DNA from: Nocardiopsis algeriensis
Lineage (GTDB): Bacteria > Actinomycetota > Actinomycetes > Streptosporangiales > Streptosporangiaceae
Direction of reading: 5' to 3'
Length of the DNA stretch: 64,000 nt
Assembly: GCF_014203695.1 (NCBI RefSeq)
Contig: NZ_JACHJO010000008.1
Span: forward strand, 1-64,000
The stretch's first letter is position 1; each line of letters starts with the position of its first letter. Below are positions 42,686 to 51,283 of this stretch, piece after piece. The notes under the pieces were generated by a model. The model ran no database searches, was not told where the DNA came from, and was given only the letters and a program-made list of their open reading frames with translations. The translations under genes were made by a program, and so were the position numbers.

Positions 42686-43699
42686 TCAGGGCCGCAGGAC
42701 GAGGCGGACCGGGGACCCGGTCCGCCGCTCCAGTCGCTCGACCGCCGCCGGCGCCTCCTCCAGCGGACAGGTGCCGCTGATGGAGGCGGACAGGTCCAGG
42801 CGCCCGGCGCCCACCAGGTCCACGAGCTGGACCACGTGCTCGGGCTCGGAGCCGTAGTGGCCGAGGACCCGCTGGCCCAGGTAGCTGAAGCGGGTGCCGT
42901 CGCGGATCTCCAGCGGCTTGTCGGTCAGTCCCACGAGGACCAGGCGGCCGCCCGGGGAGAGCACCCGCAGGGCCTGCTCGCGCACGACCGGGACCCCGGC
43001 GAAGTCGAAGGCCGCGGCGAGACCGCGCCCGCCGGTCAGCTCGCCGATCCGTTCGAGGAAGCCGTCGGCCGTGGAGTCGAGGGCGGCGTCGGCGCCGTGG
43101 GCGAGGGCGCGGTCGCGTGCCACCGGGTCGGGGTCGGCGGCGATGACCGGTGCCGCACCGATGAGGCGCAGCAGCATGACGGCGTGGACGCCGAGCCCGC
43201 CGACACCCCACACGGCCACGGCCTCGGCCGGCGCCACGGCGGCGGTGGAGGTCACCGCGGCCCACGGGGTGGAGACGGCGTCGGGGATGATCGACGCCTG
43301 GTCGAAGGGCAGGTTGTCCGGGATGGGGACGAGGGTCGCCTCGTCGGCGAGCGCGTACTCGGCCCATCCCCCGTCGTAGTCGACGCCCCGGGTGAGGACC
43401 CGACCGGAGCGGTCGGTCTGTCCCGCCTGGAGCGTCACCCGGTCGCCCACCGCCGCGCCGGCGACGTCGGGGCCGAGCTCCTCGACCACCCCGGCGACCT
43501 CGTGGCCCAGCGTGACCACGTCCCCCCGCAGGTGGCGAGGGGTGAGGGTGCCGTCGATCAGGTGGACGTCGGACAGGCACACCCCCGCCGCCTTCACCCG
43601 CACCAGGACCTGTCCCCGACCGGGGACGGGCCTGGCCACCTCCGTGACCTCCAGGGTCCTGGTCCTCACGTCGAGCCGCGCCGCGCGCATCACCGCCAT
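42686..43699 (-). CDS. zinc-type alcohol dehydrogenase (MDR family)
   Basis: A 337-residue medium-chain dehydrogenase. The catalytic zinc ligands are in AGVCLSDVHLI and TLGHEVAG. The four-cysteine structural zinc loop is absent, as that region reads GQTDRSGRVLTRG. The NAD(P) site is VWGVGGLGVHAVML followed by ADPDPVARDRA, whose acidic end suggests NAD. Substrate unknown. ATG 43699 follows GAGAGGAG. It is convergent with the SDR gene, 19 bases apart. Confidence 0.88.
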   Translation of the reverse strand: MAVMRAARLDVRTRTLEVTEVARPVPGRGQVLVRVKAAGVCLSDVHLIDGTLTPRHLRGDVVTLGHEVAGVVEELGPDVAGAAVGDRVTLQAGQTDRSGRVLTRGVDYDGGWAEYALADEATLVPIPDNLPFDQASIIPDAVSTPWAAVTSTAAVAPAEAVAVWGVGGLGVHAVMLLRLIGAAPVIAADPDPVARDRALAHGADAALDSTADGFLERIGELTGGRGLAAAFDFAGVPVVREQALRVLSPGGRLVLVGLTDKPLEIRDGTRFSYLGQRVLGHYGSEPEHVVQLVDLVGAGRLDLSASISGTCPLEEAPAAVERLERRTGSPVRLVLRP

Positions 43700-44132
43700 G
43701 GCTGCTCCTCTCGCCTCGTGCCGCCCCGTGCCGCCGGGCGGTTCCGCAGCCCCTCTACCCGGGTCCGTCCGCGGTAGTCGGGCGTCGGTTATGGGACAGG
43801 GCCGAAAGTTTCTCTCCGCGGAGTATCGGTGTCATAAGAAAATGCTTCCCTGCGAGAGATATAACGTCCCGGGGCGGCGGAGCGCCTCTGCGCGAGCCCG
43901 GATTAATCAGGAGGGTGCGGTTGCCATACCGGTGCTGCTCTGGAATAAAATTCCGGCCCAACCGGTGCAGCCGCACGGGGCCTGCCTGTACCCCTCGCGG
44001 TTGCTTTCCGAAACACAGGGCAGGCACAGAAGACTCCCGATCTCCCGGTTCTCCGGAGACGCTTCAGGACTACCGTCCCTATGGTCCTGCTGTCCCCGAG
44101 CGGACCGGGCCTCATCTGATAGGTTCCGCCAC
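43700..44132. other. 433-base gap, promoters, no clear gene
   Basis: This holds the promoters of the divergent alcohol dehydrogenase and TetR genes. GC content drops around 43800-43960 (AAGTTTCTCTCC, CATAAGAAAATGC, GGAATAAAATTCC). GGAATaAAATTCC at 43940-43953 is a near-palindrome. Short frames here (one Cys-rich, 43915-44190) overlap the TetR gene and lack codon bias; I do not call them. Confidence 0.45.
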
Positions 44133-44738
44133 ATGCATCACCCCCCGGACACGCTCCACGCCCGTAAACGGCGCAAGGCCAGAGCGATGATCGTGTCAGC
44201 AGCCTTCCAGCTCTTCGCGGAGCACGGATTCGACAACGTGACGGTCGCCGCGATCGCAGAACGCGCCGAGGTCGGCCGCACCACCTTCTTCCGCTACTTC
44301 GGCGACAAACAGCAGGTGCTGTTCGCCGACGAGAGCGCCGAGACCGACCGGATGTGCGCCCACATTCGCGAGAAGGCGCCCCGACCTCTGGGCGGCGACC
44401 TGGCAGCCGCCGTCGCCGCGATCCGGGAGTCGGCCTCCGCCGCCCGGCCCCACATCGCGCTCTCCCCGGGACACTCGGCGGTCCTGGCCCGCCTGCTCAG
44501 GGAGAGCACCGAACTGCGGTCCCGCTACCTGCTCACCCGCCAGGAGAGGGCGCTCCGGCTGGCCGGTGCGCTCACCGAGGTGGGCACCCCGGAGAACGTC
44601 GCGGTCCTCGCCGCCCACGCCGCCATGGCCTGTGAGCTCACGGCCATGAGGCTGGCGGAGACACCGGACGCCTTCCCCGGCCGTCTGGAGGAGGCGTACG
44701 CCCTGATGGGTGCGCCCGGCGCGGTGGCCGCCTCCTGA
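44133..44738 (+). CDS. TetR family regulator
   Basis: A 201-residue TetR repressor. The helix-turn-helix is standard: MIVSAAFQLFAEHGFDNVTV, then IAERAEVGRTTFFRYFGDKQQVLFADE in residues 18-70. The ligand domain is helical, with no recognised effector. It lies 103 bases before the acyl-CoA hydrolase gene and diverges from the alcohol dehydrogenase; either may be its target. ATG 44133 follows a weak AGG site. Confidence 0.87.
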   Translation: MHHPPDTLHARKRRKARAMIVSAAFQLFAEHGFDNVTVAAIAERAEVGRTTFFRYFGDKQQVLFADESAETDRMCAHIREKAPRPLGGDLAAAVAAIRESASAARPHIALSPGHSAVLARLLRESTELRSRYLLTRQERALRLAGALTEVGTPENVAVLAAHAAMACELTAMRLAETPDAFPGRLEEAYALMGAPGAVAAS

Positions 44739-44841
44739 CGCGGCGGCGGGCGGGGGCCGGACGCGCCCCCGCCCGCCACCACCCCGAAGGCCGCCTCCGG
44801 CCAGTTCCTCGCCCGTCCGACCCCGAAGGAGCCCCGAGACC

Positions 44842-45900
44842 ATGAGCCCCGACGACAAGGTCCTGGTACGGGTGGAAGGCCGTCTCGGCCGGCTCACCCT
44901 GAACCGGCCGCGCGCCATCAACGCCCTCGACCACGACATGGTCCTCACCCTGCGCGGCGCCCTCGCGGCCTGGGAGGACGACGACGCGGTCGCCGCCGTG
45001 CTGATCGACGGAGCGGGGGAGCGGGGCCTGTGTGCGGGCGGCGACGTCCGCGCCATCTCCGCGAGCGCCCGCGACGGAGATCTGAGGGCAGCCGCCTTCT
45101 GGCGCGACGAGTACCTCCTGAACGCGCACATCGCCCGCTACCCCAAGCCCTACGTCGCCTTCATGGACGGCGTGGTCATGGGCGGCGGGGTCGGTGTGTC
45201 CGCGCACGGTTCGGTCCGCATCGTCACCGAGCGGTCCCTGGTGGCCATGCCGGAGACCACGATCGGGTTCGTTCCCGACGTCGGCGGAACCTACCTCCTC
45301 TCCCGCGCTCCGGGCGAGACGGGGACCCATCTGGGCCTCACCGCCGGGGCGATCGGCGCGGGGGACGCGATTGCTCTCGGCCTCGCCGACCGCTTCGTGC
45401 CCTCCGGAAGGCTGGCCGAGCTGGTCGCCGCGCTCGCGGACGCCACGTCCGCCGGCGGCGTGGCTGAGGCGGTGGAGCGCTTCGCCGAGACACCTCCGGA
45501 GCCGTCCCTGACCGGGAAGCCGTGGATCGGCGCGTGCTACGCGGCGGAGACCGCGGAGGAGATCGTCGAGCGCCTGAGCGCCTTCGGCGACCCTGAGGCG
45601 GCAGCCGCCGCCGACACCGTCCTGGCCAAGTCGCCGACCGCGGTCAAGACCACCCTGGCGGCGCTGCGCCGGGCCGGGGAACTGCCGACCCTGGAAGCCG
45701 TGCTGGAGCAGGAGTACCGGGTCTCGTGCGCGGCCCTGGCCTCGCCCGACCTGGTGGAGGGCGTGCGTGCCCAGGTGATCGACAAGGACCGCTCACCCAA
45801 GTGGTCCCCCGACACGCTCGCCGCGGTCTCCGCGGTCGAGGTCGAGCGCCACTTTGCCCCCGCCCCCGACGGTCCCCTCGGGCTGGTTCCCGGCTCCTGA
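44842..45900 (+). CDS. 3-hydroxyisobutyryl-CoA hydrolase-like crotonase
   Basis: A 352-residue crotonase-fold protein; the length and C-terminal third point to the HIBYL-CoA hydrolase class of valine breakdown rather than plain enoyl-CoA hydratase. The oxyanion segments are GLCAGGDVRAIS and MGGGVGVSAHG. The acidic residue is in AMPETTIGFVPDVGGTYLLSR. The C-terminal LAKSPTAVKTTLAALRRAGE and QEYRVSCAAL segments are typical of the class. ATG 44842 follows GAAGGAG. It probably forms a unit with the TetR gene. A 26-bp hairpin follows. Confidence 0.88.
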   Translation: MSPDDKVLVRVEGRLGRLTLNRPRAINALDHDMVLTLRGALAAWEDDDAVAAVLIDGAGERGLCAGGDVRAISASARDGDLRAAAFWRDEYLLNAHIARYPKPYVAFMDGVVMGGGVGVSAHGSVRIVTERSLVAMPETTIGFVPDVGGTYLLSRAPGETGTHLGLTAGAIGAGDAIALGLADRFVPSGRLAELVAALADATSAGGVAEAVERFAETPPEPSLTGKPWIGACYAAETAEEIVERLSAFGDPEAAAAADTVLAKSPTAVKTTLAALRRAGELPTLEAVLEQEYRVSCAALASPDLVEGVRAQVIDKDRSPKWSPDTLAAVSAVEVERHFAPAPDGPLGLVPGS

Positions 45901-45924
45901 GGTGTTCCGCCCGGAAACGAGGGG

Positions 45925-45987
45925 GCCCCGGCCGCGGTCGCGGGTTCCGTTCCCTGTCAGGACGGAGCCCGCGATCGCGACCGGGGC
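45925..45987. terminator. 26-bp bidirectional hairpin terminator
   Basis: Arms 45925-45950 and 45962-45987 pair over 26 positions: 23 Watson-Crick pairs and three G:U pairs on one strand (A:C on the other), with an 11-base loop. It lies between convergent genes (crotonase stop at 45900, greA stop at 46022) and can serve both, though pairing is best for the plus-strand transcript. Confidence 0.82.
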
Positions 45988-46021
45988 GCGAGGGGGTCCC
46001 CTGGTCGGCTGCGGAGGAGGG

Positions 46022-46513
46022 TCAGTTCGCCGCTGGCGAGCGGTAGGGCTCGGCGGCCACGAGGGTCACACCGATCACCGCGCCGCGCGGTGAGGTGAAC
46101 GTCCGCCGCTCGCCCGGCCGCGCACCCAGCAGCGAGGCGCCGAGCGGCGACTCGGGCGAGTAGACGTCCATCCCCTCCGAGACCGAGGCGTCACGGACGC
46201 CGAGGAGGAACTCCTCCGTCTCCTCCTCGTCGTCGAAGCGGATGGTCAGCACCTTGCCGGGGGCGGCGATGCCGTCGTCGGGCACGTCCTCCACCACGGC
46301 TTCGAGGAGCAGCCGCTCGATGGTCTTCACGCGGGCCTCGCGCACGCCCGGGTCGTGAATGTAGCGGGGCGCGGGGATCGTGTTCCCCGCGCCCCCGACC
46401 GTTCCGGAGTTCGTTCCCGGATCGTCGTCGGGGTCGCTGTTCAGCACCCGGAGCTCTTCCTTGAGTCGCTCGTAGGCCTCCCGGGTCATCCAACGGCTGG
46501 CAGTCTTGCTCAT
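46022..46513 (-). CDS. greA: transcription elongation factor GreA-type
   Basis: A 163-residue Gre factor that rescues backtracked RNA polymerase by stimulating transcript cleavage. The N-terminal coiled coil begins WMTREAYERLKEELRVLN; an acidic, Gly/Asn-rich segment (DPDDDPGTNSG) follows at about residues 27-33. The second helix is DPGVREARVKTIERLLLEA. The C-terminal FKBP-like domain has SPESPLGASLLGARPGERRTF, the Gre signature. The spacer between the coil arms looks unusual for GreA, so a Gre paralogue is possible. ATG 46513 follows AAGGA. Confidence 0.85.
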   Translation of the reverse strand: MSKTASRWMTREAYERLKEELRVLNSDPDDDPGTNSGTVGGAGNTIPAPRYIHDPGVREARVKTIERLLLEAVVEDVPDDGIAAPGKVLTIRFDDEEETEEFLLGVRDASVSEGMDVYSPESPLGASLLGARPGERRTFTSPRGAVIGVTLVAAEPYRSPAAN

Positions 46514-46650
46514 GGAACGTCCTTAGCTTCACGAACACGCGCCACGGACACGTCCGTGGCGCGAGTGCAGACAATTCAGACAGAGGGTCGGAGGGCCGGG
46601 GGTGCTGCCCCTCGTTCTTGAGTGTGGCCACGGACCGAAGACCGCTCGCT

Positions 46651-46697
46651 ATTGTGGAACGACAATCAGGCGTAACGGTTTTGTCGCTGTCGGACAA
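46651..46697. promoter_or_regulatory. two inverted repeats before PucR-type gene
   Basis: ATTGT-GGAACG-ACAAT (46651-46666) and TTGTC-GCTGTCG-GACAA (46681-46697) share the TTGT..ACAA pattern and are 30 bases apart, about three helical turns. They lie 21-67 bases before the GTG of the regulator gene and are candidate autoregulation sites. Confidence 0.5.
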
Positions 46698-46717
46698 CAT
46701 CGAGGGGGCGGAAACGG

Positions 46718-48274
46718 GTGATCAATCTTGATCGGCTCGTCAACGTCCTGGGCGGATACGGGGCGCGTCTGGTCGGGCCCGAGCCGCTGCGCGGCAAGCA
46801 GCTGCGCAGCGTCGCCATGCACGACCCCACCGACGAGACCCCGCCCAGGGGCGACGCCTTCCTGGCCGTGGGGGTCGAGGCCGTCGAGGAGGCCCTGCAC
46901 CTGGCCGACCAGGCCCGTGCCGACGTCGTCATCCTCCGCTCCGCCGCCGAGGCCGGCGCCGAGGTGCGCGCCCACCTGCACGAACGGGGCCTGGCCCTGG
47001 TCCTGGTCGACCCGGCGGTGTCGTGGAGCCAGATCTCCGGCATCGTCTACGGCCTGGTCCTGGAGGGCCGCGAGACCGAGTCGGGGCGCGGCCCCAGCGA
47101 CCTGTTCGCCCTCGCCGACACCGTCGCCGCCGAGGTCGGCGGTCCCGTCACGATCGAGGACCGCACCTGGCGGGTGGTCGCCTACTCCGAGTACCAGGGC
47201 ACGGCCGACAGGGTGCGCCGGGACACGATCGTCACCCGGCGCGCGCCCGACGCGGTACGCGACAGACTCGAGGCCGAGGGGGTGTTCGCCCGCCTCACGG
47301 CCAGCAGCGGGCCCCTCTTCGTCCCCGCCGCGCCGGAGATCGGGATGGGCGGCCGCACGGTCGTGCCGATCCGGGTGGGCCGCGAGCTCCTCGGCTCGCT
47401 GTGGACGGTGTGCGACGAGCCCCTGGACGAGGCCCGCCTGCGTGCCCTGAACGAGGGCGCCCACACGGTCGGCCTGCACATGCTGCGCGCCAGGGTGAGC
47501 AGCGACCTGGAGCGCCAGGTCGAGTCGGAGTCGGTGATCGACCTCCTGGAGGGATCGGTCGACCCGGTCCAGGCGGCGGGCCGGATCGGCCTCCTCGCCG
47601 ACGGACTGCGCGTCATCGCCTTCCAGGCCCGCACCCCGACCGACCCCGACGCCGCCGTCCTGCACCTGTTCGAACAGGTCACCACCGGCTTCGGCTGGTC
47701 ACGGCCGGGGCGCAGCACGCTCCTCGGCAACACCGTCTACACGGTGCTCTCCTGCGGCGGGGCCACCGCCCCGGCCCTGGAGTGGGTGCGCTCGACCGTG
47801 CGCGGGCTGCCCGACCGCCTCGAGGTCGTCGTCGGTGTGGGCGGGGCCGCCGACGCCGCCCACCTGCCCGCCAGCAGGCAGGAGGCGGACGAGTGCCTGC
47901 CCCTGGCGTCGGGCAGCGATCCCGTGGTCTACGACGACTCCTGGCACTCCGTCCTGCTGCGCCGGCTGCGCCTGGTGGCCGAGTCCGGCCGCCTGCCCGG
48001 CCGCAACCCGGTGGTGGTCCTGCTGGCCCACGACACCGCGCACGGCACCGAGTACACGCGTACCCTGCGGGCCTGGCTGTACAGCCACGGCGACCTGGCC
48101 TCGGCCGCAGAGCTCCTCGGCCTGCACCCGAACACGGTCCGCTACCGCCTGCGGCGCATGCGGGAGGTGGCCGACCTCCCCCTCCAGGATCCCGAGGCCC
48201 GCGTCGCCCTCACCGTGGCCCTCGCCGCCCTGCCCGAGGACGCCGCCCCGGCGGGAGCGGATGCCCGCGGGTGA
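46718..48274 (+). CDS. PucR/CdaR-type transcriptional regulator
   Basis: A 518-residue regulator of the PucR family. The N-terminal part (about 1-130) is the purine-catabolism-type domain (MHDPTDETPPRGDAFLAVGV, then RADVVILRSAAEAGA). A GAF-like middle follows (TIEDRTWRVVAYSEYQG). The C-terminal PucR helix-turn-helix is HGDLASAAELLGLHPNTVRYRLRRM near 455-485. Targets cannot be told from the context; family members control purine, amino acid or proline use. GTG 46718 follows GAGGGGGCGG. Confidence 0.9.
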   Translation: MINLDRLVNVLGGYGARLVGPEPLRGKQLRSVAMHDPTDETPPRGDAFLAVGVEAVEEALHLADQARADVVILRSAAEAGAEVRAHLHERGLALVLVDPAVSWSQISGIVYGLVLEGRETESGRGPSDLFALADTVAAEVGGPVTIEDRTWRVVAYSEYQGTADRVRRDTIVTRRAPDAVRDRLEAEGVFARLTASSGPLFVPAAPEIGMGGRTVVPIRVGRELLGSLWTVCDEPLDEARLRALNEGAHTVGLHMLRARVSSDLERQVESESVIDLLEGSVDPVQAAGRIGLLADGLRVIAFQARTPTDPDAAVLHLFEQVTTGFGWSRPGRSTLLGNTVYTVLSCGGATAPALEWVRSTVRGLPDRLEVVVGVGGAADAAHLPASRQEADECLPLASGSDPVVYDDSWHSVLLRRLRLVAESGRLPGRNPVVVLLAHDTAHGTEYTRTLRAWLYSHGDLASAAELLGLHPNTVRYRLRRMREVADLPLQDPEARVALTVALAALPEDAAPAGADARG

Positions 48275-48301
48275 CGTGCGGACGCGTTTCCGCGGCCGCC
48301 T

Positions 48302-48700
48302 CTACCGCTGCGGGTTCTCCTGGGAGGGGTTCCTGCCCGAGGCCCTCAACCGCTCCGCCAGCTCGTCCTTCACGAGGAGGTCGCTGCGGATCCGCCCGGT
48401 CCGGTAGGCGACCCGGGCGGCGATGTGGCCGGCCACCGGAATGGTCACCACCTGGAACAGGCCCACCAGGAAGAGCGTGCCGATGTTGAACACGCTGGTC
48501 TCCACCGGGATCATCCGGATCCCGATGCCGACCAGGACCAGCAGCAGCCCCAGGACCTGCGGCTTGGCCGCGGTGTGCATGCGCGCGAGCAGGTCGGGGA
48601 AGCGGATCAGGCCGATCCCCGCCAGCAGGCACAGGGCGGCGCCGAACAGGAGGCACAGGATCGCGATCCAGTCCAGAACGGCGACGAGCTGTTCGCTCAC
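48302..48700 (-). CDS. mnhG: Mrp antiporter subunit G
   Basis: A 132-residue membrane subunit with three helices, last gene of the Mrp operon. The core IGLIRFPDLLARMHTAAKPQVLGLLLVLVGIGI is the MnhG/PhaG signature. The basic C-terminal tail is cytoplasmic. The GTG at 48700 overlaps the mnhF stop (GTGA). Confidence 0.93.
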   Translation of the reverse strand: MSEQLVAVLDWIAILCLLFGAALCLLAGIGLIRFPDLLARMHTAAKPQVLGLLLVLVGIGIRMIPVETSVFNIGTLFLVGLFQVVTIPVAGHIAARVAYRTGRIRSDLLVKDELAERLRASGRNPSQENPQR

Positions 48701-49029
48701 GGTGCCTTCCCCTCCTCGACGGGCGGACCCTCGGCGGAGCCGGTTCCGCCGGCCTGCGTGTCGGTGTGCTCCTCGGAGCGGCGGGCGACGAACTTGGCGA
48801 TGCTGACCGAGCCGACGAAGCCCAGCAGGGCCAGCACCAGCAGGGTCGGCAGGATGGTGGGGTCCCGGTGGTAGGCCGCGTACGCGCCGAGTCCGGTCAG
48901 GGCCGACACGAGCAGCACGTCCAGCGCCACGGCCCGGTCCAGGATGCTCGGGCCGTGCACCAGCCGGATCAGCTCCAGCAGGGCCGCCACGCCGAGCATG
49001 GCGGCGATCAGGATCCACAGGACGGTCAC
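48697..49029 (-). CDS. mnhF: Mrp antiporter subunit F
   Basis: A 110-residue subunit with three helices. RLVHGPSILDRAVALDVLLV is the conserved MnhF segment; YHRDPTILPTLLVLALLGFVGSVSIAKFV follows. The last 25 residues are polar and Gly/Glu-rich, longer than usual. Its GTG start overlaps the mnhE stop and its stop overlaps mnhG. Confidence 0.93.
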   Translation of the reverse strand: MTVLWILIAAMLGVAALLELIRLVHGPSILDRAVALDVLLVSALTGLGAYAAYHRDPTILPTLLVLALLGFVGSVSIAKFVARRSEEHTDTQAGGTGSAEGPPVEEGKAP

Positions 49030-49628
49030 GGGCTCTCCTCTCCGGTGGGCGCGGGCCCGGCCAGGGCGGCGACGTCCTTGCCGGTCCCCAGTGCCAGCAC
49101 GATCTGGCGCTCGAGTTCGAGGATGTCGAGGCGGGACTGCTCGATGCTCTCCTCGTCGTCGGCGCCCAGGACGTGGACGTAGAGGATCCACTCGTCGCGG
49201 CCGACCTCGACGATGACCGTCCCCGGGATGATCGAGCTGGCGATGGCGGTGCACACGAGCATCAGGTCCGACTGGGTTCTGAGCTTCACGGCCATGACCG
49301 AGCTGTGCACCTCGCCGGAGGTGAAGATCTGGCGGATCACCGAGAAGCTCGCCACGACCATCTTGGCGAGGATGTACGCCACCATCCGGACCAGGGCGAT
49401 CGGGCGGAAGCGGAAACCGGGGTCGATCGGCGGCATCGGGAAGAGCAGCATGATCACCACCGCCACCAGGAACCCCAGCACCAGCAGTCCCAGTGACTCG
49501 GGGCGCAGCTGGAAGCCGTTGAACAGCAGCATCCACACCAGCGTCATGCCGACCGCGACGGAGAACTGCACCTTGCCCAGGCGGTTGCGTGCGGCCCTCA
49601 GCCTCGACGGCCTTTCGGGAACCTTCAC
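49026..49628 (-). CDS. mnhE: Mrp antiporter subunit E
   Basis: A 200-residue subunit. The first two or three helices (VAVGMTLVWMLLFNGF, LGLLVLGFLVAVVIMLLFP) precede the conserved soluble domain AVKLRTQSDLMLVCTAIASSIIPGTVIVEV, the MnhE signature. The C-terminal domain is acidic and cytoplasmic. GTG 49628 overlaps the mnhD stop. Confidence 0.94.
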   Translation of the reverse strand: MKVPERPSRLRAARNRLGKVQFSVAVGMTLVWMLLFNGFQLRPESLGLLVLGFLVAVVIMLLFPMPPIDPGFRFRPIALVRMVAYILAKMVVASFSVIRQIFTSGEVHSSVMAVKLRTQSDLMLVCTAIASSIIPGTVIVEVGRDEWILYVHVLGADDEESIEQSRLDILELERQIVLALGTGKDVAALAGPAPTGEESP

Positions 49629-51283
49629 CGGTCACCTCCGAGGACTGCCTCGATGTAGGGGGTGCGCGCGAGCAGCTCCGTCGCCGCGTCCGACGAGTAG
49701 TCGATGAGCGGTCCCGCGAACACCGTCAGGGCCAGGCCGAAGGCCACCAGGGCGATCGTGGCGCCCAGCATGCTCTTGGGCAGGGCCACCGACGTGACCA
49801 CCGGGGCGCTCGCGGTGATCGAGCTTCCCAGCCGGGAGGAAGGGCCGACCGCGTCGCCCTGGCCCAGGGCCGCGGTGGAGGTGTCGTCGGCCTCGGTGTC
49901 CTCCAGCACGGTGCCGGGGTCGGCGACCCGGCCCTCGGAGGGAGCCCGCCAGAACGCGTAGTTCCACACGCGCGAGATCACGTAGAGGGTGAGCAGGCTG
50001 GTCAGGACCGACGCCCCCACCAGCGTGTAGGCCAGCGGTGTGCCCACCTCCACGCCGGCCTGGAGCAGGCCGAGCTTGCCCAGGAAGCCCGACAGCGGCG
50101 GGATGCCGCCCAGGTTCATCGCCGGCACGAAGAACAGCACGGCCAGCAGCGGGGCGATCTGCACCAGGCCGCCGAGGTGGTCCATCGACGTGGACCCGCC
50201 CCGGCGCTCGATCAGACCCGTGATGAGGAACAGCGTGGTCTGCACGGTGATGTGGTGGGCCACGTAGAACACCGCGCCGGCCAGGCCGAGCTCGGTGCCC
50301 AGCGCCACGCCGAACACCATGTAGCCGATGTGGCTGATCAGGGTGAACGACAGCAGCCGCTTGATGTCGGTCTGCGCGACCGCACCGAGGATGCCCATGA
50401 TCATGGTCGCCAGCGCCACCCACATGAGCAGATCGCTGAGCAGCTGCCCGGGGAAGAGCAGCGTGTGGGCGCGGATGATCGCGTAGACGCCGACCTTGGT
50501 GAGCAGACCCGCGAACACCGCGGTGACGGGTGCGGGGGCGGTCGGGTAGGAGTCGGGCAGCCAGGCGGCCAGCGGGAACACCGCCGCCTTGATGCCGAAG
50601 GCGAACAGCAGGAAGACCTGGAGGACCGCTCTCAGGTCGGGCTGGAGCTCGGGGATGCGCTCGGCGAGCTGGGCCATGTTCACCGTGCCGGTCGCTCCGA
50701 AGACCAGGCCGATCGCGATGAGGAACAGCACCGACGACACGAGCGAGACCACCACGTAGATGGCGCCCGCCCGCATGCGCGACTGCGTTCCGCCCAGGGT
50801 CAGCAGCACGTAGCTGGCGGTCAGCAGGATCTCGAAGCCGACGTACAGGTTGAACAGGTCACCGGCGAGGAAGGCGTTGGACACGCCCGCGACCAGGATC
50901 AGGTAGGTCGGCTGGTACACCGACAGCGGCGCGACCTCGGCCCTGCTGGCCATGCCCTGGCCGATGGAGTACACGAGCACGGCCAGCGTGACCGCGGCCG
51001 ACACCGTCACCATCAGTGCGGACAGCTGGTCGGCCACGAGGGTGATGCCGATCGGTGCCTCCCAGCCGCCGATCTGCACCGCCTGCGGGCCGAACAGGTA
51101 GGAGCCCACCATGAGCACGCCGCCGATGGCCAGCACCAGGGTCAGGGCGATGATGCTCAGCCACTGCTGGAACTTGGGGCCCCGGCTGCCCATGGCCATC
51201 TTGACCCCCGCCGCGAACAGCGGGATCACCACCGGCAGGGGGACGAAGTAGTGGAGAAGACCCGCGAAGTAGTCCCAACTCAC
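49625..51283 (-). CDS. mnhD: Mrp antiporter subunit D
   Basis: A 552-residue subunit homologous to complex I NuoN/NuoM proton channels, with about 14 helices. YVGFEILLTASYVLLTLGG carries the conserved Glu of the TM5 channel. FLLFAFGIKAAVFPLAAWLPDSYPTAPAPV has the Lys and Pro residues of the broken helices, and DIKRLLSFTLISHIGYMVFG the conserved Lys. A hydrophilic insert of about 65 residues near 445-510 (DPGTVLEDTEADDTSTAAL) is unusual. GTG 51283 overlaps the mnhC stop. Confidence 0.95.
   Translation of the reverse strand: MSWDYFAGLLHYFVPLPVVIPLFAAGVKMAMGSRGPKFQQWLSIIALTLVLAIGGVLMVGSYLFGPQAVQIGGWEAPIGITLVADQLSALMVTVSAAVTLAVLVYSIGQGMASRAEVAPLSVYQPTYLILVAGVSNAFLAGDLFNLYVGFEILLTASYVLLTLGGTQSRMRAGAIYVVVSLVSSVLFLIAIGLVFGATGTVNMAQLAERIPELQPDLRAVLQVFLLFAFGIKAAVFPLAAWLPDSYPTAPAPVTAVFAGLLTKVGVYAIIRAHTLLFPGQLLSDLLMWVALATMIMGILGAVAQTDIKRLLSFTLISHIGYMVFGVALGTELGLAGAVFYVAHHITVQTTLFLITGLIERRGGSTSMDHLGGLVQIAPLLAVLFFVPAMNLGGIPPLSGFLGKLGLLQAGVEVGTPLAYTLVGASVLTSLLTLYVISRVWNYAFWRAPSEGRVADPGTVLEDTEADDTSTAALGQGDAVGPSSRLGSSITASAPVVTSVALPKSMLGATIALVAFGLALTVFAGPLIDYSSDAATELLARTPYIEAVLGGDR

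Noticed and set aside
43915-44190. Cys-rich frame of 91 codons with a GAGG site before the TetR gene
   Set aside because: Third positions are not G/C-biased, it overlaps the well-supported TetR gene in another frame, and the residue pattern is not domain-like.
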